A stretch of DNA of 64,000 bases from Clavibacter sp. A6099 (lineage in GTDB: Bacteria > Actinomycetota > Actinomycetes > Actinomycetales > Microbacteriaceae). The notes under the pieces were generated by a model. It ran no database searches. It had not been told where the DNA came from and worked only from the letters and a program-made list of their open reading frames with translations. The position numbers and the translations under genes are program-made. Location: contig NZ_CP083439.1 in the NCBI RefSeq assembly GCF_021919125.1, forward strand, positions 1,736,001 through 1,800,000. Direction: 5' to 3'. This document shows, piece after piece, positions 20,214 to 28,856 of the stretch; within the stretch, counting starts at the first letter, position 1; every line of letters starts with the position of its first letter.

Positions 20214-21149
20214 ATGAACGGACTCCTGCTCGATCCCTCCATCTCGTCGGCCAACATCGGCGACCAGATCATCCGCGAGAACGTCCTCCGGGCGCTCGAC
20301 GGCGTGGTGCCGATCTCCGGCAGCCTGCCCACGCAGACGCGCCTGACCCGCACCCAGCGCCGGACCGCCGCCGACGCCGATCTGGCGATCGTGGGCGGCA
20401 CGAACCTCCTCTCCTCCAACATGCCCTGGTACCGCCAGTGGAAGCTCGACCCGATCGTGGCGCGCAGCCTCAAGCACAAGGTCGTCCTCCTCGGCGTCGG
20501 CTGGTGGCAGTACCAGGACGAGCCCAACCGCTACACCACGCGCATGCTCAAGGAGGTCCTCGCCCCCGACCTCGTGCACTCCGTCCGCGACGAGTACACG
20601 AAGGTGCGCCTCGAGCGGATGGGCTTCCACGTCGTGAACACCGCGTGCCCGACCATGTGGGGGCTCGACCGGCACAACGGCGTCGAGAGCCCGCGGCCCG
20701 CGCAGGCGATCCTGACGCTCACCGACTACAACCGCGACGTCGCCGAGGACGAGTGGCTCATCGCCCTCGCCGCCGAGCACTACGAGCGCGTCGTGATCTG
20801 GCCGCAGTCGATCCGCGACGCCGCCTACGCGCGCACCCTGCAGGGCGACTTCACCATCGCGGAGCCGACGCTCGCCGCGTACGACGCGCTGCTGGCCGCC
20901 GGCGACTCCGACTACATCGGCACGCGCCTCCACGGCGGCGTCCGCGCGCTCGAGACGGGGGCGTGGGGCGTCATCGTCGCCGTGGACAACCGCGCGCTGG
21001 AGATCAGCCGCGACACCGGCCTCCCCGTGCACGCCCGCGGCGAGCGGGATGCGATCCGCGCGACGGTCGAGCGCCGCGCGCCCCTGGACGTGCGGCTCCC
21101 GTACGACCAGATCACCGCCTGGAAGGCGCAGCTCCCGGTGGTCGGATGA
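20214..21149 (+). CDS. Polysaccharide pyruvyl transferase family protein
   Basis: A 311-residue protein of the PS_pyruv_trans family (WcaK/CsaB group), which adds ketal pyruvate from phosphoenolpyruvate to a sugar residue. Recognisable segments are SANIGDQIIRENVLRAL at the N-terminus, IVGGTNLL near residue 61 and the C-terminal IGTRLHGGVRALETGAWGVI with the family's RLHG motif. ATG 20214 follows a 104-base spacer, the largest gap in this operon. Its stop overlaps the following ATG. A pyruvylated, fucose-containing polymer would agree with what is known of Clavibacter exopolysaccharide (known composition, not seen here). Confidence 0.83.
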   Translation: MNGLLLDPSISSANIGDQIIRENVLRALDGVVPISGSLPTQTRLTRTQRRTAADADLAIVGGTNLLSSNMPWYRQWKLDPIVARSLKHKVVLLGVGWWQYQDEPNRYTTRMLKEVLAPDLVHSVRDEYTKVRLERMGFHVVNTACPTMWGLDRHNGVESPRPAQAILTLTDYNRDVAEDEWLIALAAEHYERVVIWPQSIRDAAYARTLQGDFTIAEPTLAAYDALLAAGDSDYIGTRLHGGVRALETGAWGVIVAVDNRALEISRDTGLPVHARGERDAIRATVERRAPLDVRLPYDQITAWKAQLPVVG

Positions 21150-22378
21150 ACGGCGCCCCCGCCCCGCGGCCGGACTCCGCCGCGCCGGCCCTCCGGGTCC
21201 TGCACCTCAGCGTGCGACTCGGCGAGGGCGGCGCGGCCGGCGTCGCGCGGACGCTGATGCACGAGCTGGCCGAGCTCGGCGTCGACGGCTCGTTCGCCTA
21301 CGGCTACGGCCCCGGCGGTCGCGACTCCGGCGGCGCGGACGCCGACGCGTCGCTCCGCGTCACGTCCCGCCCGCGCGCTGCCGTCAACATGGCGGCGCAC
21401 CTCGTCGTCGGCACCGAGGTCGTGCGTCCGGCGGCCGGCCGCCGCGAGGAGCTGCGCGCGGCCATCGCGGCCGCCGACGTGGTGCACCTGCACATCGTCC
21501 ACAGCTACTGGCTGCCGCCGAGGTGGCTGTTCCGCGAGATCGCGGCCGCCGGCACGCCCGTGGTGTGGACGCTGCACGACCAGTGGATCATGACGGGCCG
21601 CTGCGCCCAGCCCGGCACGTGCCGGCTCTGGGAGGACGGCTGCCCGCGCTGCCCGGACCTGGCGGCCTACCCGCCCGCCCGCGTAGACAACGCCGCGCGC
21701 GTCTTCACCCGAAGGCGCGACGCCATCGCCGCCCTCCGCCGGGCCGTGCCCTCCGCCGTGGTGGCCTGCGCGCACTGGCTCGCCGCCGAGGCCGCGACGG
21801 CGGGCTTCGACGACGTGCGCACGATCACGAACTCGGTCGACCGCGCGTTCTGGTCGGAGGCGACGGCGGCACGGGTAGCATCGGACGCACCGCGCTCGGG
21901 GGCGCTGTTCATCTGCCGCGACCTCCGGGATCCGGCGAAGGTCGACTGGGACGCGCTCCGTGCCATCGCCGCGGACACGACCGAAGGGCTCACCATCATG
22001 GGAGACGACGCACCCGAGGACGCGCCCGGCGCCGCGCGCCTGCCCGCCACCGGCGACCGCGTGGAGCTGGCCCGCGTGATGCGCCGCCACGACCGCCTCG
22101 TCTTCACCTCGCGGGTCGACTACTTCCCGCTCACCGTCTCCGAGGCGCTCACGGCGGGCATGCGGGTCTTCGCCGTCGACTCGCCGGCCATCCGCGAGTT
22201 CGGCGACCACCCCGACGTCACGGTGGTGGGCACGGGATCCGAGCTCGCGGCGGCGCTCCTCGCGGACGAGCGCGCGGGCGGCCGGGCGGATCCCGAGACG
22301 CGCGACGTCCGCCGCTTCGACCCGCGCCGCATGGCCGACGAGTACCGCGCCGTGTACGAGGAGCTGGTGTCCGCGTGA
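21146..22378 (+). CDS. Glycosyltransferase, WcaC-like (GT4) with Cys cluster
   Basis: A 410-residue GT-B enzyme starting with RVLHLSVRLGEGGAAGVAR. The segment HDQWIMTGRC then CRLWEDGCPRC (about residues 147-170) has four cysteines in the spacing seen in the WcaC group, probably a small metal or disulfide site. The C-terminal half has a weakly conserved donor site with SRVDYFPLTVSEALTAGMRV. It is coupled at both ends: ATGA overlap upstream and GTGA overlap with the polymerase gene downstream. It probably extends the repeat unit; donor and linkage are unknown. Confidence 0.84.
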   Translation: MNGAPAPRPDSAAPALRVLHLSVRLGEGGAAGVARTLMHELAELGVDGSFAYGYGPGGRDSGGADADASLRVTSRPRAAVNMAAHLVVGTEVVRPAAGRREELRAAIAAADVVHLHIVHSYWLPPRWLFREIAAAGTPVVWTLHDQWIMTGRCAQPGTCRLWEDGCPRCPDLAAYPPARVDNAARVFTRRRDAIAALRRAVPSAVVACAHWLAAEAATAGFDDVRTITNSVDRAFWSEATAARVASDAPRSGALFICRDLRDPAKVDWDALRAIAADTTEGLTIMGDDAPEDAPGAARLPATGDRVELARVMRRHDRLVFTSRVDYFPLTVSEALTAGMRVFAVDSPAIREFGDHPDVTVVGTGSELAAALLADERAGGRADPETRDVRRFDPRRMADEYRAVYEELVSA

Positions 22379-23658
22379 CCCGCAGCTACCGGCGCGAGGC
22401 GTGGCTGATGGGCGTCGCCATCATCGGCCAGCACTTCATGATCGTCCAGGCGGCCGGCTACCCCGTGACGCTCGGGCTGGTCGTGGGCGTGCCGCTCATC
22501 CTCCTGCTGTCGCGCGGCGGGTACGCGAGCCGCCTCATCCTCGCGCTCTGCGCGGTCGTGGCGCTCACGGCGTCGGCGGCGCTCATGACCGGCATGGAGG
22601 GCAGCGACCCGCTGTCGTTCCTCCGCACGCTCGCGCTGTTCATCCTCGCGGTCATCGTGATCGTGGCCGGATCCGCGGGCCTGGACCCGGGGTTCATCGG
22701 CTCGAGGGCCTTCTCCACCGCGATCTCCGTCACCCTGCTGCTGGTCGTCGGCCTGTCCGTCCTCCAGGTGGCCGCGGGGACGCTCGGCAGCGAGGCGCTC
22801 TTCAATCCGTTCGGGCGCTTCCAGTACCTGTACGAGTACCAGCCCTACCTCCAGTTCAACCCCGTCCCGCGCGCGCAGGGCTTCTTCCTGGAGCCGTCCT
22901 ACGACGCGTTCGTCATCGGGACCCTCACGCTCATCTCGCTGCTCACCGGCCGCCACTTCCGCGGCACCATCGCGGTCGGCATCCTCGGCGTCCTCATGTC
23001 GCGCTCCGCGACGGGGCTCCTGCTCCTGCTCATCATCGGCGTCGTCGTCGCGCTCCGCTCCCGACCCGGCGCGAGCATCGTCGTCCTCAGCGGCCTCGCG
23101 GTGGTGGGCGTCGCCAGCGGCACCTACCTCCAGTCGCGCCTGGAGAGCTTCAGCACCTCCGGATCCAGCACGAACTACCGGCTCGTGGCGCCGCTGCAGG
23201 TCCTCGGGGACACGCTGCTGCACACGCCCATCGGCCACGCCCTCGGCTCGGTGTCGAACATCCTGCTGGGCTACGACCTGTACAACGGCGCGGAGCTCGG
23301 CACCTCGCTCGACAACGGCCTCTACGTGCTCGTGTTCTACTTCGGCTGGATCGGGCTGGTGCTCATCGCGGCCCTCGCCGTCATGGCGCTGCGGGCGATG
23401 CTGCGCAGCGGCCGCTCCACCTGGGGAGCCGTGGCCCCGCTGTGGCTCTTCGGGACCCTATTCTTCTCCGGCGGGATCATGCTGCCCGAGTACGCCGTCA
23501 TGACCGCCCTCCTCATCGCGACGCTCGTCGCCTGCAACGAAAGACTGGTCGCTCCCCATGCCGGTACCCCCTCCGCTCCTGTCCGTCGTCGTGGTCACCT
23601 TCCGGGACCTGCCGGGGCTCGGAAGCACGCTCCGGTCGGTGCGCCAGCTCGTCCATGA
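22375..23658 (+). CDS. Wzy-like polysaccharide polymerase / O-antigen ligase family membrane protein
   Basis: A 427-residue polytopic membrane protein with about eleven hydrophobic segments and one large extracellular loop (around residues 235-310) ending STNYRLVAPLQ, the usual arrangement for Wzy polymerases and the O-antigen ligase fold. Sequence conservation is weak, as is normal for Wzy. Position between glycosyltransferases and upstream of Wzx supports the call. The last 33 codons overlap the next gene by 101 bases in another frame, and those residues (APHAGTPSAPVRRRG onward) are Pro/Arg-rich and look unselected. Confidence 0.75.
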   Translation: MTRSYRREAWLMGVAIIGQHFMIVQAAGYPVTLGLVVGVPLILLLSRGGYASRLILALCAVVALTASAALMTGMEGSDPLSFLRTLALFILAVIVIVAGSAGLDPGFIGSRAFSTAISVTLLLVVGLSVLQVAAGTLGSEALFNPFGRFQYLYEYQPYLQFNPVPRAQGFFLEPSYDAFVIGTLTLISLLTGRHFRGTIAVGILGVLMSRSATGLLLLLIIGVVVALRSRPGASIVVLSGLAVVGVASGTYLQSRLESFSTSGSSTNYRLVAPLQVLGDTLLHTPIGHALGSVSNILLGYDLYNGAELGTSLDNGLYVLVFYFGWIGLVLIAALAVMALRAMLRSGRSTWGAVAPLWLFGTLFFSGGIMLPEYAVMTALLIATLVACNERLVAPHAGTPSAPVRRRGHLPGPAGARKHAPVGAPARP

Positions 23659-24307
23659 CGCGGGCGACGCGATCGAGGTCATCGTCGTCGACGGCGGGAC
23701 GGGGGAGGGGCTCGACGACGTCGTGACCTCGTCGGGCGTCCCGGTCGACCTCTCGAGCGGGCCCGACGACGGCATCTACGACGCGATGAACGAGGGCATC
23801 TCCCGCTCGACGGGCAGGTTCGTCTGGTTCCTCAACGGCGGCGACCGATCCCACGTCGAGTCCTGGGAGATGCTGTCCGGCATCCTGCGGGCCGCGGACG
23901 ACGACGAGCTGCTCCTCGGCGACTACCTGCTCGACACCGGGCGCGGCGAGATCCTGCGGAAGGCCCGGCCGCCCATCTACATCCACCACGGGCTGCCCAC
24001 CTCGCATCAGGCGATCCTGTACCCCGGCTCCCGGATCCGCGGCGCCCGCTACGACCTCCGCTTCCGCGTCGTCGGCGACTACGAGCTCACGGCCCGGCTG
24101 CTGCGATCGGGCGTCCGCCCGGTCGTCGTGCACGTGCCCCTCGCGGTCTTCGCGGCCGGCGGCATGTCGCAGGTGCGCGCCAAGGAGATCGCCGTCGAGG
24201 CCGCGAGGGTGCAGGCGGAGACGCTGCGCACGCCCGTGCCGGTCCGCTGGGCGAGCCGGGCGCTGCACGCGGCGAGCCGCATCCGCCGCACGGTGCAGAC
24301 GTCGTGA
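23558..24307 (+). CDS. Glycosyltransferase family 2, WcaE-like
   Basis: A 249-residue inverting GT-A glycosyltransferase. SVVVVTFRDLPGLGSTLRSV forms the nucleotide-binding start. VDGGTGEGL is followed by the WcaE-type signature GPDDGIYDAMNEGISRSTGR and FLNGGD. The ATG lies 101 bases inside the upstream polymerase gene; the conserved N-terminus begins only four residues after it, so this start is firm. The stop overlaps the acetyltransferase start (GTGA). It transfers one sugar to the lipid-linked intermediate; donor unknown. Confidence 0.86.
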   Translation: MPVPPPLLSVVVVTFRDLPGLGSTLRSVRQLVHDAGDAIEVIVVDGGTGEGLDDVVTSSGVPVDLSSGPDDGIYDAMNEGISRSTGRFVWFLNGGDRSHVESWEMLSGILRAADDDELLLGDYLLDTGRGEILRKARPPIYIHHGLPTSHQAILYPGSRIRGARYDLRFRVVGDYELTARLLRSGVRPVVVHVPLAVFAAGGMSQVRAKEIAVEAARVQAETLRTPVPVRWASRALHAASRIRRTVQTS

Positions 24308-24807
24308 GCGCCCCCGACGAGCGCGGCCGCTGGGCCGCCGACCGCGCGCGCTACGGCCGCGGGGCGTGGCTCCTGCAGCCGTCCTTCTGGGCCGTCTCCG
24401 TCTACCGGTACGGACGCTGGTCGCGCACGTGCTCGCGGGCCGTGCGCCTGCCCGCCCACGTGCTGTACGTCGGGCTCTACAGCGTGGTGCGGCTCGTGAC
24501 GGGCATCGACATCCCGCGGTCGGTCGACATCGGGCCGGGCATCATGATCCACCACTTCGGCACGGTCATCGTCCACCCGCAGGCGCGCATCGGCGCACGC
24601 TTCACGATGCGTCACGGGGTCACCATCGGCGCCAAGAAGGGCGACGACGTCCCGGTCATCGGCGACGACGTGCAGGTGGGCGCCTTCGCGCAGATCCTCG
24701 GTCCCATCCACGTGGGCGACGGCAGCACCATCGGCGCCATGACCCTGGTGCTGCGCGACGTCCCCGCAGGCGCCACCGTCGTCGGCGTCCCGGGACGCGT
24801 GCTGTGA
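24304..24807 (+). CDS. Serine O-acetyltransferase-like/WcaB-like acetyltransferase
   Basis: A 167-residue left-handed beta-helix acetyltransferase. SVDIGPGIMIHHFGTVIVHP and IGARFTMRHGVTIG carry the CysE-type His residues; GVPGRVL ends the fold. CysE-family enzymes acetylate serine, but this version lacks the long N-terminal helical domain and sits inside the polysaccharide operon, so a WcaB-type role in O-acetylating a sugar is more likely (inference). The GTG start overlaps the previous stop. Confidence 0.82.
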   Translation: MSAPDERGRWAADRARYGRGAWLLQPSFWAVSVYRYGRWSRTCSRAVRLPAHVLYVGLYSVVRLVTGIDIPRSVDIGPGIMIHHFGTVIVHPQARIGARFTMRHGVTIGAKKGDDVPVIGDDVQVGAFAQILGPIHVGDGSTIGAMTLVLRDVPAGATVVGVPGRVL

Positions 24808-24841
24808 CCGGACCCCGCGCCGCCACCCGGCCGAGCGCGCG

Positions 24842-26266
24842 ATGAGCGTCGACGACCGCGCGGCCCGGGGCGCCCGGAGCCGCGACTCCTCGGTGTGGCC
24901 GCTCGCCGCGCAGGCCATCATCGCCGCCGTCGGCCTCGTCGCCGCGACGCTCGCCGCCCGGCTCCTGGGCCCCTCCGACTACGGCGTCTACTTCCTCGCC
25001 CTCACCGTCACGGCGTGCGTCGCGGTCCTGTTCGACATCTGCGTCCCGCAGGCCGTGCTCACGCACACCCCCGGCTACCTCGAATCCGCGCGAACCTGGC
25101 GCCGCATGGCCGTGGTCGTCGCCGCGGCCGCCGCGGCGCTCACGGCCGCCGTCGCGCTCGTGGTCGGCACATCCCTCGACGCCGACGCGATGTGGATCGT
25201 CCTCTGCGCCGCGCTGCCCGTCACGATGGCGTCCATGACGCCCCGCGCCTTCCTCATCGCGGCCCGGCAGCTCCGCTACGTCTCGCTCGTCGACCTCTCG
25301 AGCGTGCTCGTCGGCAACGTCGTCGCGATCGGCGCCCTCGTCCTCACGGACAGCCTGTGGGCTGCCGCGAGCAGCCAGCTCGTCATCGCGGCGGTGCGCT
25401 GGCTGGCGTTCGAGGCCGCGTGGATCCGGCGCGGACGGGCCGACCTGCCGGCCCGCGTCCCCGTCCGCCCGGCCGCGCGTCAGCTCTACACGTCGATGCA
25501 CGGCACGTACCAGAGCCAGCTCGCGGGCTTCGCCGCCCGCAACGGGGACAACCTGCTCGTCAGCATCCTGCTCGGTCCGGTCGCCCTCGCGCAGTACTCG
25601 CGCGCGTACTCGTTCCTCATCGGGCCCCTCCAGCAGGCGCAGCAGGCGCTCAATCCCATGGCCATCCGCGACCTCGCGGTGGCACGGCTGGCCGGCCGCG
25701 CCGACGACCAGCTCCGGCGCCTCGCCGCGGTCGTGATCGCCGTCGGCGTGCCGTTCGCGCTCGCGATCTCCCTCAGCGGCCCGCACCTCGTGCAGGTGCT
25801 GCTGGGCGACGAATGGCGCACGGCCGGCGCGCTCATGCCGCTGTCCTGGGGACTCGCGGCGTCGATGATCGTCGCGATCCCCGCCCGCTGGGCCCTCGTC
25901 GCCGGTCACCACTCGCGGGCGCTGACGGTGGACGCGGTCCTCAACTACACCGTGCTCGCGGGTGTGGTCGTCGGTGCGCTCACCGGAGGGCTCGCGGGCG
26001 TGCTCGTGATCAACTCGTTCATCGTCTCGCCGGCCATCACCATCACCGCGTGGTGCATGCTCGGCGCCGTGCCCCGTCGCCTGTTCCTGGCGCGCCTGCT
26101 GCCGATGGCGATCGGGCTGGGCGGTCTCACCGCCCTCGTCTGCATCGTGGTCGGCGAGCTCGTCGAGTCGAGCCTCGCCGAGACCGTCCTCGACCTCGGC
26201 ATGGGCGGCCTCATCGCGGTCCTCGCGTTCGCCGTCATCATGCGCCGGCGGCGGCGCGCGTCCTGA
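24842..26266 (+). CDS. Wzx-like polysaccharide flippase
   Basis: A 474-residue membrane protein of the MATE-like oligosaccharide flippase family, with about twelve to fourteen hydrophobic segments. AARLLGPSDYGVYFLALTVT near residue 37 and FAARNGDNLLVSILLGPVAL near 230 are typical of Wzx/RfbX transporters. It should move the undecaprenyl-linked repeat unit to the outer face for polymerisation. It starts 34 bases after the acetyltransferase gene and ends 12 bases from the convergent sugar transferase gene. Confidence 0.87.
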   Translation: MSVDDRAARGARSRDSSVWPLAAQAIIAAVGLVAATLAARLLGPSDYGVYFLALTVTACVAVLFDICVPQAVLTHTPGYLESARTWRRMAVVVAAAAAALTAAVALVVGTSLDADAMWIVLCAALPVTMASMTPRAFLIAARQLRYVSLVDLSSVLVGNVVAIGALVLTDSLWAAASSQLVIAAVRWLAFEAAWIRRGRADLPARVPVRPAARQLYTSMHGTYQSQLAGFAARNGDNLLVSILLGPVALAQYSRAYSFLIGPLQQAQQALNPMAIRDLAVARLAGRADDQLRRLAAVVIAVGVPFALAISLSGPHLVQVLLGDEWRTAGALMPLSWGLAASMIVAIPARWALVAGHHSRALTVDAVLNYTVLAGVVVGALTGGLAGVLVINSFIVSPAITITAWCMLGAVPRRLFLARLLPMAIGLGGLTALVCIVVGELVESSLAETVLDLGMGGLIAVLAFAVIMRRRRRAS

Positions 26267-26278
26267 GCGCGGTCCCGC

Positions 26279-27844
26279 TCAGTAGGCCCCCTCGCGCGCC
26301 AGCACGGCCTTCGCCGTCTTCCACAGGATGACGAGGTCGCCCACGATCGACCAGTTCTCCACGTAGTAGAGGTCGAGCCGGACGCTGTCCTCCCACGAGA
26401 GGTTCGACCGGCCGCTCACCTGCCAGAGCCCCGTGATGCCCGGCTTCACGAGGAAGCGCCTGTGCACCTTCGTCTCGTAGGCCTCCACCTCTCGGGCCAG
26501 CGGCGGGCGCGGCCCCACGAGCGACATGCTGCCGTTGAGGACGTTCACGAGCTGCATCAGCTCGTCGAGGCTGTAGCGGCGGAGGAACCGGCCTATCGGC
26601 GTGACCCGGGGGTCGTCCTTCATCTTGAAGAGCACGGAGTTGCCCGCGTCCCGCGACTGCTTCTCGAGCTCCAGCAGACGCGCCTCCGCGTCCGTCACCA
26701 TCGTGCGGAACTTCAGCATCTGGAACGGGCGCCCGTTGATGCCCACGCGCTCCTGGCGGAAGAGGACGGGTCCCGGCGTGCTCAGCCGGATGGTGATGGA
26801 GATCGCGAGGAACAGCGGGGAGGCGACCACGAGGATCAGGGTGCTCGCGACGATGTCGAACGCCCGCTTGGCGAAGAGCTTGGTGCCCTCGTAGCGCGGC
26901 GTCTCCACGTGGATGAGAGGGAGGCCCGCGACGGGCCGGGTGTGGATGCGGGGACCGCCGATGTCGGTGAGGCTCGGCGCGACCACGAGGTGCTGGCGAC
27001 CGGGCTCCAGCGACCAGCTGAGCTCGCGGATCCGCTCCGGCGACAGCTCGTCGTTGCTGGCGATGACGATGGTGTCCGCGTCGACCGCGCGCATGGCGGC
27101 CTGCAGGTCGTCGAGCTTGCCGAGCACGGGGATGCCGGTGCCCGGCAGCGTCGCCGCGATGACGCCCGAGGGGACGCATGCCCCGACCACGTGGTAGCCG
27201 GCGTAGGGCTGGCGCGCGAGCTCGCGGGCCAGGAAGCCCGTCGACGCCTCGGATCCGATCAGCAGCACGCGGGACGAGTAACGGCCCCTGGCGCGCTGCA
27301 CGTTCAGCCACTGCCGCCACATCCACCGGCTGAGCACGAGGGTCACGAGCCCGAGCGGCAGCGCGATGATGATGTAGCCGCGGGCGAAGTCGATGCGACC
27401 CAGGAAGGCCACTATGGCGAGCAGCCCGAACAGCCGGACGGTGGCGTCGAGGATCAGCCGGTACTCCTGCGGCCCCGTGCCCAGCACGCGGTACCCGCGG
27501 GTGCCGTACAGGCCGAGCGCCACCATCCAGCTCGCGATGATGACGAGCGAGATGAGCGAGTAGCTCACGGCGACGCCCTCGTAGTCGCCGTTGAAGGCGA
27601 CGTCGGAGGTCTCGAACCCGAACCACGCGATCTGGACGCCGAAGACCACCCAGATGAGGACGAGGAGATCCGTGACGACGAGCCCGAGCGCGTAGGTGCG
27701 TCGCCAGTCGTGGGCCCTGAGGCCGTCCGCCTCGGTGAGCGGCCCGGCGTCGGCGCGCAGGCCCTTCGCGGACCTGTCCGTGATGCGCCGACGTGCGCCG
27801 GTCTCCCGTGCTGCCGTGTCGTGCGTGGTCTTCTGTTCGATCAT
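26279..27844 (-). CDS. Initiating undecaprenyl-phosphate sugar phosphotransferase (WcaJ/WbaP/CpsE type)
   Basis: Polyprenyl-phosphate hexose-1-phosphate transferase that starts the repeat unit, 521 residues. About five membrane segments (residues 55-185) are followed by a CoA-binding-like domain with VLLIGSEASTGFLARELARQ, then the catalytic bacterial sugar-transferase domain from about residue 325: KRAFDIV, LFRQERVG, MLKFRTM, RRYSLDELMQLVNVL and SLVGPRPP. I chose ATG 27844, preceded by GGGGGGACG on the coding strand; the frame stays open further upstream. It is convergent with the operon but is functionally its first step. The sugar is likely galactose or glucose. Confidence 0.92.
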   Translation of the reverse strand: MIEQKTTHDTAARETGARRRITDRSAKGLRADAGPLTEADGLRAHDWRRTYALGLVVTDLLVLIWVVFGVQIAWFGFETSDVAFNGDYEGVAVSYSLISLVIIASWMVALGLYGTRGYRVLGTGPQEYRLILDATVRLFGLLAIVAFLGRIDFARGYIIIALPLGLVTLVLSRWMWRQWLNVQRARGRYSSRVLLIGSEASTGFLARELARQPYAGYHVVGACVPSGVIAATLPGTGIPVLGKLDDLQAAMRAVDADTIVIASNDELSPERIRELSWSLEPGRQHLVVAPSLTDIGGPRIHTRPVAGLPLIHVETPRYEGTKLFAKRAFDIVASTLILVVASPLFLAISITIRLSTPGPVLFRQERVGINGRPFQMLKFRTMVTDAEARLLELEKQSRDAGNSVLFKMKDDPRVTPIGRFLRRYSLDELMQLVNVLNGSMSLVGPRPPLAREVEAYETKVHRRFLVKPGITGLWQVSGRSNLSWEDSVRLDLYYVENWSIVGDLVILWKTAKAVLAREGAY

Positions 27845-27989
27845 CGTCCCCCCAAGCCGATGGTGCGTCCCCCTGAGGCACCGTCGGCTCTTGGGATCGA
27901 GACTACAGGCGTTGCCGTCGATGCTCGGCGGCAGGTCCATGACGGGCCGCTTGGAGGGACCGTCGGGGGACAGCAGGGGGCTGGGCGGA

Positions 27990-28277
27990 TCAGATCCGGG
28001 TCCAAGCGCCTCCGTCGCGACGCATGATGCTCGCCCGCGGGATCTCGACGAGCCCGGCCGCACGTGCGCGGACCGCGCCCGCGATGCGCTCGGCCGCCTC
28101 GTCGTCGTCGGCGGTGAACCGGACCGTGAGCCGGGGCTCGCCGCGGACGACCTGGATGTCGTTCGCCTCCAGGGTGGCGATGCGGGCGGCCTCATCGGCG
28201 GCCGCGGGGAGGACGGCGGCGGGATCGGCGCCGGGGCGCAGCGCGCCGACGGTCATGGTGATGCGATAGGAGGGCAC
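27990..28277 (-). CDS. Small protein of unknown function
   Basis: A 95-residue soluble protein from the GTG at 28277 (VPSYRITMTVG); longer starts upstream add Arg-rich sequence without a ribosome site. I do not recognise a family. The alternating pattern LTVRFTADDDEAAERIAGAV suggests an alpha/beta fold with an amphipathic helix, resembling small dodecin-like or ferredoxin-fold proteins only in outline. It lies between the sugar transferase and cspA on the same strand. Confidence 0.55.
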   Translation of the reverse strand: MPSYRITMTVGALRPGADPAAVLPAAADEAARIATLEANDIQVVRGEPRLTVRFTADDDEAAERIAGAVRARAAGLVEIPRASIMRRDGGAWTRI

Positions 28278-28315
28278 GGTCCATGGTCGCGCACGCGCGG
28301 ACGTCACGTTAAATG

Positions 28316-28351
28316 GAGAACGGCTCCGACCACATGGTCGGAGCCGTTCTC
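28316..28351 (-). terminator. Terminator hairpin of cspA
   Basis: A perfect 15-base stem (28316-28330 with 28337-28351) with loop CACATG lies 44 bases after the cspA stop on the minus strand. It is followed in transcript sense by CCATTTAACG, a weak U tract. Confidence 0.75.
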
Positions 28352-28394
28352 GGAAGCTCAGCGTGCTGCGCTCACCAGTGGCGAGCGGGTGGCA

Positions 28395-28598
28395 TTAGAG
28401 CGGGCGGATGTTCTCAGCCTGGGGACCCTTGGGGCCCTGGGCGACCTCGAACTCGACCTTCTGGTTCTCGTCGAGCGACTTGTAGCCGCCCGTCGCGATC
28501 GCGGAGTAGTGAGCGAACACATCCGCGGTTCCGTTGTCGGGAGCGATGAAGCCGAAGCCCTTTTCAGCGTTGAACCACTTGACGGTGCCTGTTGCCAT
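28395..28598 (-). CDS. cspA: Cold-shock domain protein
   Basis: A 67-residue single cold-shock domain that binds single-stranded RNA and DNA. RNP1 reads KGFGFI (residues 14-19) and RNP2 reads VFAHYSAI (about 27-34); [12 protein letters not shown] opens the fold. The usual RNP2 is VFVHYSAI or VFVHFSAI, so one Val is Ala here. AAGGAA precedes the ATG. A long untranslated region of more than 100 bases may lie upstream before the divergent polymerase gene. It acts as an RNA chaperone and is usually abundant. Confidence 0.95.
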   Translation of the reverse strand: MATGTVKWFNAEKGFGFIAPDNGTADVFAHYSAIATGGYKSLDENQKVEFEVAQGPKGPQAENIRPL

Positions 28599-28856
28599 GA
28601 CGAAATTTCCTTCAAAAAGAGATGCATCGATCCCGGGACCCGGGACCGCGGGTCGCCTGCCCCTCGTGACCCCTCCGGCGGACCGGGCGGATCGTGAGGA
28701 CCTGACGACTTGTGACCAACCCTAGCGGGTGAAACCGCGCCAGCGGGGGATGCGCGCACATTCCCGTCGGGTGTTTCCCTCCGTGACGCCATGTGGGGGA
28801 GCGGCGGGGAGCCCGGCCGGCGATCCGACGTCGGACGTGCGCGGGATGATGGGGTC

